Assembly: GCA_027064405.1 (NCBI GenBank)
Contig: JAMOPP010000020.1
Location: 1 to 19,336 of the forward strand
DNA from: Desulfurellales bacterium
GTDB taxonomy: Bacteria > Campylobacterota_A > Desulfurellia > Desulfurellales > Hippeaceae
Length of the DNA: 19,336 bases
Reading direction: 5' to 3'
Made by a program: the position numbers and the translations under genes. Positions 1 to 6,704 of the stretch are shown here, in pieces (the first letter of the stretch is position 1; each line of letters begins with the position of its first letter). Below the pieces are notes generated by a model, which did no database searches, was not told the DNA's origin, and saw only the letters and a list, made by a program, of their open reading frames with translations.

Positions 1-449
1 TTCTTTGCAGATACCTTTGTAGCGTTAGAACCAAAAATAATCTTAACCAAACCTTTTTTATTATCAACAATTTTGTAATTCAACAACACATTGTCTTTAA
101 AGGAAAACACAACTCTAAGCGTAGGTTCTTTATACTTTTTATAGATTATATCGTTGCTCTTTTTTGTATGAAGATTCATCCTTGCAACACTGTCATTACT
201 TCTAATTATAATAGGCTTATCACACACTTTACATTTTGTTATATTCCTAAAATCAAAAACAAGTCTGTTGGGATTTGTAAACTTCATAGCAACATATTTT
301 ACTTTGCCTGCGGTGTAATTTATAGAAAAAATATTGTTCGAATAGCTGACAGATTTAATCTCAGTCGAATAGGCACTAAGACCAAACAACGAAAAAAACA
401 GAACCGCAAAATATAATATTCTTACATTACTCTTTAATTTTCTTATCAT
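1..449 (-). CDS. pilQ: PilQ secretin, N-terminal part (partial, runs off left edge)
   Basis: This reading frame is open from an ATG at 449 to the window edge, giving 149 codons. An SD-like AAAGGTAGG lies just upstream of the ATG. The product starts with a charged n-region and a hydrophobic stretch ending near SAYS (about residues 10-28), a signal peptide for export. Beta-rich sequence follows with the motif NPNRLVFDF (about residues 59-67), typical of the AMIN domain that begins many PilQ proteins and binds peptidoglycan. PilQ is the outer-membrane channel through which the type IV pilus emerges. It starts 16 nt after pilP, as in the usual pilMNOPQ order. The secretin domain itself is outside the window, so the call rests on the AMIN-like N-terminus plus context. 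Confidence 0.85.
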   Translation of the reverse strand, partial: MIRKLKSNVRILYFAVLFFSLFGLSAYSTEIKSVSYSNNIFSINYTAGKVKYVAMKFTNPNRLVFDFRNITKCKVCDKPIIIRSNDSVARMNLHTKKSNDIIYKKYKEPTLRVVFSFKDNVLLNYKIVDNKKGLVKIIFGSNATKVSAK

Positions 450-465
450 ATCACACACCTACCTT

Positions 466-894
466 TCATTTTTTACTCATTTTTACGGTAATATTTTTTA
501 TACCTTTTGGAGTATTAAAGGATATAACGATACCGTCATCCATTATCTTTGAAATATAAACACCGTCTTCCAGTTGATAATTCTTGTATGCGACTACGGG
601 AATGCCGGACGGTCCCACCAACAAAGCCGTATTTAAGGAACTGTTTTTCTTACTGTAAATAATGGCTTGTATCTTAATTGAAGCAGCAACAGAGCGCATT
701 TTTCTTATTATTTCGCTCTCTTTTTTTATCTTGGAACTTTCTAAAAGCAGGCTTTTATGTTTTTCTATATCTTGAAGTCTCAACAAATCCATAAACGGAT
801 CTCTTTTTGACTTAAGAGTAAAAGAATATGCACTAACAGAATATCCGCCAAATATAAAAACCGTAACAAAAGAAAACAACAGATACTTTTTCAT
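466..894 (-). CDS. pilP: Type IV pilus assembly protein PilP
   Basis: The product has 142 residues. A signal peptide (about residues 1-22) is followed by the RDPF motif at 31-34, the hallmark of PilP. A compact C-terminal beta-rich domain follows (about 60-142), with the pattern GPSG and then EDGVYISKIMDDGIV. PilP sits in the periplasm, bridges PilN/PilO to the secretin PilQ, and helps align the trans-envelope pilus machine. The usual PilP is a lipoprotein, but there is no cysteine here in or after the signal region, so this one appears to be cleaved by signal peptidase I or to stay as an anchor. It begins 6 nt after the pilO stop, and the AAAAGG inside the last pilO codons can act as its SD. 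Confidence 0.9.
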   Translation of the reverse strand: MKKYLLFSFVTVFIFGGYSVSAYSFTLKSKRDPFMDLLRLQDIEKHKSLLLESSKIKKESEIIRKMRSVAASIKIQAIIYSKKNSSLNTALLVGPSGIPVVAYKNYQLEDGVYISKIMDDGIVISFNTPKGIKNITVKMSKK

Positions 895-900
895 AATTAT

Positions 901-1455
901 TTACCTTTTCTTATTTTTAAAATAGTAGGTTTCCGCACTAAAATTAACATTAAGCAAAACCCTGTGTTCGCTCACTATCTTAGGACTCGTCAGTGTAAAG
1001 TCTTTTATTTTGAATAACCTTTTCATTTTAGCAACTTTCTCAAAAACAGATCCGCAATTTTTGTAGGTTGAGACTATTCTTATATCAATAGGTTTCAAAT
1101 AGTATATCCTTTTATCGACAGCATTTTTAGGTTTAAAACTAAGCAGCGCTACATCTTCACTTTTAATAATGTCAGTCAGTTTAACAAGGAGCGATGGAAT
1201 TTCTTCCTTAATCGGAAGTTCTTTCTGATATATTTTAAACTCTTCCTGTGCTTTTTTATACTTAACCCTTAAAATAGGCAGTTGCCTTTTGTATGCGGAG
1301 AGCTTTTCCACCTCTTTTTCAAGCTTATTTATTTTTTTTGTAGAATCGATATAATACAGGTAGTACCACCCGCCAAAGATAAGCACAACAATCAAAACCA
1401 CAATTATGATTTTATTCAACATAGGGGTCTCACTAATTCTTTCGTTAATACTCAT
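901..1455 (-). CDS. pilO: Type IV pilus inner-membrane protein PilO
   Basis: The product has 184 residues: a short cytoplasmic N-terminus, one transmembrane segment (about residues 15-35), a coiled coil (about 38-80) and a periplasmic alpha/beta domain. This is the standard PilO layout. PilO pairs with PilN to connect cytoplasmic PilM with periplasmic PilP. I place the start at the ATG at 1455 because AAGGA lies 6 nt before it. An in-frame TTG two codons upstream (1461) would overlap the pilN stop and has a poorer SD distance. The gene begins 2 nt after pilN ends, so translational coupling is likely. Confidence 0.9.
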   Translation of the reverse strand: MSINERISETPMLNKIIIVVLIVVLIFGGWYYLYYIDSTKKINKLEKEVEKLSAYKRQLPILRVKYKKAQEEFKIYQKELPIKEEIPSLLVKLTDIIKSEDVALLSFKPKNAVDKRIYYLKPIDIRIVSTYKNCGSVFEKVAKMKRLFKIKDFTLTSPKIVSEHRVLLNVNFSAETYYFKNKKR

Positions 1456-1457
1456 AA

Positions 1458-2003
1458 TCAATCCTTAAACTGCACGGATATGAAAAATTGATACACATCA
1501 GTGCCTTTTTGTTTTATTTTAGACAATCCTCTACTATCAAACCTTACCTTTGAAACATCTTTTAGGTTTCCTATATTTGTCATATACTTAGCAACCGCCT
1601 CGGTTGAAAAACTTTTACCGGCGATACTTAGAACTTTGCCTTTTTTTGCCATTTTTGTAAGCCATAGCCCATATTTAGGCATAACGGAAGCTATTTCATC
1701 CAAAATATGTGTAGCTTTACCTCTATTATTTTCCAATTTTTTCACGGTATTTATCATTAATTTCACTTCTTTAAGCTTAAGCTGTATCTTCTTTACTTCA
1801 ACTTCAACGCTTCTAAGATGACTTCTTTTATTAGTTAATGTTTCAATTCTGTTATTAATATGGAATGTAAAAAGTGCCAAAGCTATAATTTCTATCACTA
1901 TAACGGCAATGAAAGAAAGGGTAATTACCTGACTATCGTATGATATACTCAGATTTGTATCTTTGGTTTTTTTCTTCGTCTCTAATAAATTAATTTCTAT
2001 CAT
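1458..2003 (-). CDS. pilN: Type IV pilus assembly protein PilN
   Basis: The product has 181 residues and starts with MIEINLLE, a form of the conserved N-terminal PilN peptide that docks into cytoplasmic PilM. A transmembrane helix follows (about residues 26-48), then a coiled coil (about 50-90) and a ferredoxin-like periplasmic domain (about 95-181). PilN forms heterodimers with PilO in the inner membrane. Its ATG overlaps the pilM stop codon by 4 nt (ATGA), which indicates coupled translation of the two partners. Confidence 0.92.
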   Translation of the reverse strand: MIEINLLETKKKTKDTNLSISYDSQVITLSFIAVIVIEIIALALFTFHINNRIETLTNKRSHLRSVEVEVKKIQLKLKEVKLMINTVKKLENNRGKATHILDEIASVMPKYGLWLTKMAKKGKVLSIAGKSFSTEAVAKYMTNIGNLKDVSKVRFDSRGLSKIKQKGTDVYQFFISVQFKD

Positions 2004-3052
2004 AAGCTTCTAACCGCCAATCCTAAAGATATTGAATATAAAGAACCGCTATTTGAGGTTATTTCATTTAAATCAAAAGAACCCTTTTCTAACGACAAAG
2101 CACTGAAAGGATTAAATGCTATTACATTGTACTGCAAAATATCTTCAGGTAAATTTTCTTTAATTAAATCAAAGACGGCACAAAAAGCGCCGGATATTAC
2201 TATATTTTGTATCCTCTCCTCACTTTCTAACACATTAGTATGATAAAAACTTATGGAATTAGCAATTTGCATATAAAGCCTGACAATCTTATCATTAATG
2301 AAAGCAGCTATTGCAGATTTTGTTTCGTTTTCGCTTGAATGAAAATTTTCTACAATATTCGCAATTTCTTCCGGAGATTTTTCAAATGTTTCCGCTGCGG
2401 AATCAAGAATTGATTTAAAACTAAAATCAACATACCTGCTAAATGTCGGTATTTCATCTTTTGTGAAAACAAGTTTAGTTGAATTGTAACCTGCATCTAT
2501 TAATAAATTATGTTCACTTTTCAGGTCATAATTATTTTTCGCAAAAGCATTGAAAAGCGCAAAAACATCAACATCTATTAAAACCAATTTTAATTTTGCT
2601 TTTTTCATTGCCTTTACAAAGGAATCAACTATATCTTTCTTGGTAAGAGCTATTAGAACTGTCATCTCGTTTGATTCCGTGTCTTTCTTCATAATCTGAT
2701 AACTTGCATTGACCTGTTCCATCCCAAAGGGAGCGTACTGCTCAGCTTCCCACATAACGGCTTGTTCCACTTCGTCATCCACAACCAATGGAAGCGTAAC
2801 CGTTTTAGTAATTACAAAAGAGCTGTTTAAAGCAATGGCAACGGTTTTATTCTTGATTTTATGCACATTAAAAATCTCGCGAATAAACTCATACATCAAA
2901 TCGGAATCTATCTCTTCATGCTTAAAAATACCCTCAGGTGTTCTCTCTTTAAAGGCATTTTTTAACAAAATCGCACCCTTATTATCTTCAAGTTCAATAA
3001 CTTTTGTATAATAGCTACCTATATCAAGACCTACAAATGATTTCTTCGCCAC
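2000..3052 (-). CDS. pilM: Type IV pilus assembly protein PilM (actin-like ATPase)
   Basis: The product has 350 residues with the actin/FtsA fold. The first phosphate-binding loop is GLDIGSYYTK (residues 8-17), the second is LLIDAGYNSTK (183-193), and an adenosine-binding ISGAF lies near 286-290. The C-terminus, with YSISLGLAVR, is typical of PilM. The family binds nucleotide and recruits the N-terminal peptide of PilN on the cytoplasmic face of the pilus machine. The start is a GTG at 3052, supported by AAAGGGG 7 nt upstream; no better start is visible. It is the first gene of the operon and has its own promoter upstream. Confidence 0.94.
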   Translation of the reverse strand: MAKKSFVGLDIGSYYTKVIELEDNKGAILLKNAFKERTPEGIFKHEEIDSDLMYEFIREIFNVHKIKNKTVAIALNSSFVITKTVTLPLVVDDEVEQAVMWEAEQYAPFGMEQVNASYQIMKKDTESNEMTVLIALTKKDIVDSFVKAMKKAKLKLVLIDVDVFALFNAFAKNNYDLKSEHNLLIDAGYNSTKLVFTKDEIPTFSRYVDFSFKSILDSAAETFEKSPEEIANIVENFHSSENETKSAIAAFINDKIVRLYMQIANSISFYHTNVLESEERIQNIVISGAFCAVFDLIKENLPEDILQYNVIAFNPFSALSLEKGSFDLNEITSNSGSLYSISLGLAVRSL

Positions 3053-3091
3053 TTAGACACCCCTTTTGTTTTTCCTACACTCTTTAAGCTG

Positions 3092-3120
3092 AGAATACAC
3101 AAGTTTTCACATAAAGTCAA
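3092..3120 (-). promoter_or_regulatory. Sigma-70 type promoter for pilMNOPQ
   Basis: Read on the minus strand, TTGACT (3120-3115) and TATTCT (3097-3092) are separated by exactly 17 nt. They match the -35 and -10 consensus at 5/6 and 4/6 positions. The element lies about 40 nt before the pilM GTG and downstream of the terminator of the preceding gene, which is where the operon promoter is expected. Confidence 0.7.
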
Positions 3121-3169
3121 CAAAATTAACCTTTTTACCTCAAGACACGAAGTAGCAAATAGTGTTCCT

Positions 3170-3202
3170 AAAAAATAAGGGGGGTCAAAGAACTTAACCC
3201 CC
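3170..3202 (-). terminator. Rho-independent terminator of the DUF302-like gene
   Basis: On the minus strand a GGGGGT stem pairs with ACCCCC, extended inward by wobble and A-T pairs to about 9-10 bp with a 3-5 nt loop. It is followed by the U-rich tract TTATTTTTT. It starts 14 nt after the stop codon of the gene at 3217-4092 and separates that gene from the pil operon on the same strand. Confidence 0.85.
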
Positions 3203-3216
3203 TCAAGTATCCTAAA

Positions 3217-4092
3217 TTACTTCAAAAGAGAATCTAAAGAAGCATCAATTGCACCCGGCATTGACATATGTGCTGAAAATGCAGCCATTCCGGCATCCAT
3301 GAAATATAAAGACATTCTATACATTTCAGGAAGCACAAAAGCACCAACTGAGCCCTTATCCATTACAACTACTTCGATAGGAAATGCACAAAGATGGTCA
3401 CTTCCGCCTATTTCAAAAGCTTCCTTTTCAAATTTAGGGTTTGTAACACCTATAACTACAGCGTTTTTGAGTTTTAACTCATAAGCCTTACTCCAGCCGT
3501 TAGTTTTTTTGGACAAAGCTTTATTAACTGCAGCTACAGCATTATCTATACTTTTAAATTGTTTTGAACCTATTTTATGAGTAAGATATATGCTTTTTCC
3601 CATCATCTGCCAATCACCTATCTCTTCTTCGTCCGTTTCGTAACCAAAATCTTTCTTTTTTAAGGTTATTCCCGCCACCTTTGACAAACTTTCTTCCAAT
3701 TTCTTCTTTGCAATTTTTGCCGCTTTTGCAACCTTTCTTTTGCCTTTTGCAAAAGCCGCAGCAGTATAAACAGGATTTAAAAACATAACTTTATTCTTTT
3801 CTATACCAACCTTCAAAGGAGCTGCAAAAAAAGAATATCTCTTAGTGTTATCCAAAGCCGCATAGAAATCATCGTCCTGAAGAATTAGTATGGTGTAATC
3901 CTTATTTCCTGCCGCATTTGTAGTGGCAACAACTTTAAAATCCTTAGACAAAGCGCTTTTTACGCTTTTTACAATGTCGTTATGGTTTTTGCCGTTAACT
4001 ACCCCGACCATTTCATAGGTAGTTAAATCAGCATACGACAACTGTGAGATAAACAGAAAAACCAGTAGAGCAAAAAAAACTCTTTTAAACAT
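3217..4092 (-). CDS. Secreted protein with two DUF302-like halves
   Basis: The product has 291 residues. A clear signal peptide (1-21, ending LSYA) indicates export. The mature part has two similar halves, about 37-116 and 181-272, joined by a lysine- and alanine-rich linker (about 115-140) and an acidic patch (153-158). Each half has an amphipathic helix, a beta strand, and then an (A)xP(L/I)xV strand pair followed by a glycine or asparagine turn, with FAAPLKV at 89-95 and CAFPIEV at 235-241. That pattern resembles DUF302 proteins, a small alpha/beta fold of unknown activity often found in sulfur- and metal-metabolising bacteria. The only Cys is C235. GGAGGT 6 nt before the ATG fixes the start. 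The gene is transcribed alone, from its own promoter to its own terminator. The family link is by eye and the function is unknown. Confidence 0.6.
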   Translation of the reverse strand: MFKRVFFALLVFLFISQLSYADLTTYEMVGVVNGKNHNDIVKSVKSALSKDFKVVATTNAAGNKDYTILILQDDDFYAALDNTKRYSFFAAPLKVGIEKNKVMFLNPVYTAAAFAKGKRKVAKAAKIAKKKLEESLSKVAGITLKKKDFGYETDEEEIGDWQMMGKSIYLTHKIGSKQFKSIDNAVAAVNKALSKKTNGWSKAYELKLKNAVVIGVTNPKFEKEAFEIGGSDHLCAFPIEVVVMDKGSVGAFVLPEMYRMSLYFMDAGMAAFSAHMSMPGAIDASLDSLLK

Positions 4093-4122
4093 ACAGAACC
4101 TCCAAAAAAAATTATTTCCTCC

Positions 4123-4151
4123 ATAGTAAATAACAATTTGTGCAATGTCAA
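4123..4151 (-). promoter_or_regulatory. Sigma-70 type promoter for the DUF302-like gene
   Basis: On the minus strand a perfect TTGACA (4151-4146) is followed after 17 nt by TACTAT (4128-4123). It lies 31 nt before the start codon at 4092, with GGAGGT between. The match and spacing suggest strong constitutive expression. Confidence 0.8.
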
Positions 4152-4190
4152 TAATAATGTTATTTAAATTATAAAATTTTTATTAACATT

Positions 4191-4219
4191 TTGAACTTTA
4201 AGAAGTTTTTTGATACAAT
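4191..4219 (+). promoter_or_regulatory. Sigma-70 type promoter for trpB2
   Basis: TTGAAC (4191-4196) and TACAAT (4214-4219) are separated by 17 nt, matching the -35 at 4/6 and the -10 at 5/6 positions. The expected transcript start is near 4226, about 33 nt before the ATG at 4259. An AGGGGG ribosome binding site sits just before the ATG. The element is divergent from the promoter at 4123-4151. Confidence 0.72.
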
Positions 4220-4258
4220 TTGTATTGAAGTATTGAAATTTTTTATTTAGGGGGAATT

Positions 4259-5608
4259 ATGAAAGGTAAAAAAATTCTACTTAGTGAGGAAGATATTCCA
4301 AAATATTGGTACAATATACTTCCTGACATGCCTACTCAACTTAGCACACCATTGCATCCTCAAACTCAAAAACCGCTCACGCCTGATGATTTAAAAATTT
4401 TTCCAAAGGCAATTATAGAACAGGAAATGAGTAGCGAAAAGGAAATTCGCATACCTGACAAGGTAAGAGAAATTTACTCTATATGGCGTCCTTCGCCACT
4501 TGTAAGAGCTTATAATTTAGAAAAAGCTCTTGGAACACCTGCTAAAATCTACTACAAAAACGAATCTGTGTCACCTGCAGGAAGTCATAAACCAAACACG
4601 GCAATAGCACAGGCATACTACAATAAAATGGAAGGCGTTCAGACATTAACAACAGAAACAGGTGCCGGTCAATGGGGAAGCGCACTATCTCTGGCAGGTA
4701 GCCTTCTTGGAATAGATGTTAGAGTTTATATGGTTAAAGTCAGCTACAATCAAAAACCGTACAGAAAATCTATGATACATGCATGGGGAGCTGATGTTTA
4801 TGCATCACCAAGTAATAAAACTCAAGTAGGAAGAAATGCTTTAGAAAAAGACCCTAATAATCCCGGAACTCTCGGGCTTGCCATAAGTGAAGCAATTGAA
4901 GATGCCGTTACTCACGAAAACACAAATTACACACTTGGAAGTGTGCTAAATCATGTGCTGTTACACCAAACGGTTATAGGTTTGGAAGCAAAAAAACAGC
5001 TTGAAATGGTAGGAGACTATCCGGATGTGATTCTTGCTCCATGTGGTGGAGGAAGTAACCTTGGAGGCATAGGTTTACCCTTTATGAGAGATAAAATAAA
5101 CGGTAAAGATGTTAAAATAGTAGCTGTTGAACCGGCAAGTTGTCCCACTTTAACCAAGGGTATTTTTCACTACGATTATGCAGATGTAGCTAAGATGACA
5201 CCTCTTTTATTGATGTATACGCTCGGGCACAACTTTATGCCGCCAAGCATACATGCAGGAGGGTTAAGATATCACGGAGATTCACCTATTTTGAGTCAAT
5301 TAAGAAAAGACGGCCTTCTTGATGCTGTTTCTTATATGCAAACAGAGGTTTTTGAAGCAGGACTACTCTTTGCAAAGACCGAGGGAATAATACCGGCACC
5401 GGAAACATGCCACGCCATAAAGGGGGCAATTGAAGAAGCCGTGAAAGCCAAAGAGGAGCAAAAAGAAAAAACCATTCTGATATGTTTTTCCGGTCACGGA
5501 CACTTTGATATGTCATCTTACGATACATATTTGTCAGGAGATATGAAAGATTACGAATATCCCGAAGGAAAAGCAAAAGAGGCATTGGAATATTTACCTG
5601 AAATTTAA
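4259..5608 (+). CDS. trpB: Tryptophan synthase beta subunit, TrpB2 type
   Basis: The product has 449 residues and belongs to the PLP fold type II family. It is the longer TrpB2 form (about 420-450 residues; classical TrpB1 is about 400). The PLP lysine is K111 in PAGSHKPNTA. The catalytic-loop motif ETGAGQWG is at 133-140, the phosphate-cradling GGGSNLGG at 263-270, and the TrpB2-specific HAGGLRYHG at 332-340. The enzyme joins indole and serine to make tryptophan. TrpB2 proteins typically lack productive contact with TrpA and are thought to salvage free indole or make Trp without it. No trpA or other trp gene is nearby, consistent with a stand-alone role. The gene has its own promoter upstream and a hairpin plus terminator downstream. 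Confidence 0.93.
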   Translation: MKGKKILLSEEDIPKYWYNILPDMPTQLSTPLHPQTQKPLTPDDLKIFPKAIIEQEMSSEKEIRIPDKVREIYSIWRPSPLVRAYNLEKALGTPAKIYYKNESVSPAGSHKPNTAIAQAYYNKMEGVQTLTTETGAGQWGSALSLAGSLLGIDVRVYMVKVSYNQKPYRKSMIHAWGADVYASPSNKTQVGRNALEKDPNNPGTLGLAISEAIEDAVTHENTNYTLGSVLNHVLLHQTVIGLEAKKQLEMVGDYPDVILAPCGGGSNLGGIGLPFMRDKINGKDVKIVAVEPASCPTLTKGIFHYDYADVAKMTPLLLMYTLGHNFMPPSIHAGGLRYHGDSPILSQLRKDGLLDAVSYMQTEVFEAGLLFAKTEGIIPAPETCHAIKGAIEEAVKAKEEQKEKTILICFSGHGHFDMSSYDTYLSGDMKDYEYPEGKAKEALEYLPEI

Positions 5609-5619
5609 AAAATTTCAGG
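5597..5619 (+). repeat. Perfect 10-bp inverted repeat across the trpB2 stop codon
   Basis: CCTGAAATTT (5597-5606) and AAATTTCAGG (5610-5619) form a perfect stem with a 3-nt loop. The trpB2 TAA stop (5606-5608) lies at its centre. It has no T-tract, so it is not a terminator by itself. It could protect the mRNA 3' end or bind a dimeric regulator. It is followed directly by an AGGAGGAG purine run with no obvious ORF. Confidence 0.55.
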
Positions 5620-5656
5620 AGGAGACTACCAAATAAACAGATCAATAAATAGCCAT

Positions 5657-5694
5657 AAAAAAGGATTGGATGAGAAAAAGTTCAATCCTTTTTT
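5657..5694 (+). terminator. Terminator-like hairpin between trpB2 and fbp
   Basis: The arms at 5657-5670 and 5681-5694 pair over 14 bp (one G-U) around a 10-nt loop. The A6 tract on the left and T6 tract on the right make it potentially bidirectional. It ends only 6 nt before the GGAGG of fbp (5701-5705). It looks like the terminator of trpB2. Because no promoter fits between it and fbp, it may also work as an attenuator within a longer transcript. Confidence 0.8.
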
Positions 5695-5712
5695 AAGCAG
5701 GGAGGTTTGCGT

Positions 5713-6702
5713 ATGAGTAATTCTATAATTAATTTGAGCAGGTTTATGCTTGAAGAAGAAAAAAAATATCCCGGTGCAAGTGGTGATTTTACCCTAATAT
5801 TGGAACAGATTGCCTTTGCATCAAAGATAATAAGCAGGGAAATAAATAAAGCTGGACTTGTAAATATAATAGGTAGCACAAAAAGTCACAATGTGCATGG
5901 AGAAACACAGCAGAAACTTGACCTATTTTGCAATGAGAAAATGATTCAAGCATTAGATCCGACCGGAAAGGTATGCGCTATGGCAAGTGAAGAACTTGAC
6001 GAACCTATAGGGGTAAGCGATAAAAGCTTGGAAGGCAAGTATGTAGTGGTATTCGACCCTCTCGACGGTTCAAGCAATATAGATGTGAATGTCAGCATAG
6101 GAACTATCTTTGGTATTTATAAAAGACTTGACGATGATGATTGTAGCAAATCACTACTACAGCCTGGCAAAAATCTTGTCTGTTCAGGGTATGTAATATA
6201 TGGCTCAAGCACAATGTTTGTTTACACTACGGGAAATGGAGTTAACGGTTTTACTCTTGACCCAAGTGTGGGAGAATTCCTACTTTCTCATCCAAATATT
6301 AAAATACCTCAATTCGGTAAAATATACAGTATTAACGAGTCAAATTACGACAGGTGGGCAACAGGTATCAAAGAATATGTAAAATTTATGAGAAATCATC
6401 CGGATAGACAATATACTGCAAGATGGATAGGCTCCCTTGTCGCAGATTTTCATAGAAATATGTTGAAGGGCGGGGTCTTTTTATATCCTGAAAATAACAA
6501 AAACAGAAAAGGAAAGTTGAGATTAATGTACGAGGCGAATCCCATGGCATTTTTAATCGAGCAAGCAGGTGGCATGGCAACGGACGGAACATCAAGAATT
6601 CTTGACATTGTACCAAAAGAGATTCACCAGAAAACCCCTCTGATTATAGGCTCTAAATATGAAGTTGAATTATATTTGAGCTACAGAGAAAAGTACGGTT
6701 AA
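5713..6702 (+). CDS. fbp: Fructose-1,6-bisphosphatase, class I
   Basis: The product has 329 residues, the normal class I length. Metal-site motifs are SEELDEP at 92-98 and FDPLDGSSN at 114-122. The substrate-binding region includes YSINESN (205-211), ARWIGSLVADFHR (236-248), and LMYEANPMAFLIEQAGG, which ends at 287. The enzyme removes the 1-phosphate of fructose-1,6-bisphosphate in gluconeogenesis. I place the start at ATG 5713, 7 nt after GGAGG. An in-frame TTG at 5707 is too close to the SD. The gene ends 2 nt before trkA, so fbp, trkA and trkH are probably cotranscribed although their functions differ. Confidence 0.95.
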   Translation: MSNSIINLSRFMLEEEKKYPGASGDFTLILEQIAFASKIISREINKAGLVNIIGSTKSHNVHGETQQKLDLFCNEKMIQALDPTGKVCAMASEELDEPIGVSDKSLEGKYVVVFDPLDGSSNIDVNVSIGTIFGIYKRLDDDDCSKSLLQPGKNLVCSGYVIYGSSTMFVYTTGNGVNGFTLDPSVGEFLLSHPNIKIPQFGKIYSINESNYDRWATGIKEYVKFMRNHPDRQYTARWIGSLVADFHRNMLKGGVFLYPENNKNRKGKLRLMYEANPMAFLIEQAGGMATDGTSRILDIVPKEIHQKTPLIIGSKYEVELYLSYREKYG

Positions 6703-6704
6703 CT

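Noticed and set aside
168..416. An 82-codon plus-strand open frame near the left edge
   Set aside because: It is antisense to the partial pilQ, whose signal peptide and AMIN-like motif are convincing in the other strand.
5286..5645. A 119-codon minus-strand open frame
   Set aside because: It is antisense to the well-conserved C-terminal part of trpB2 and shows no recognisable features.
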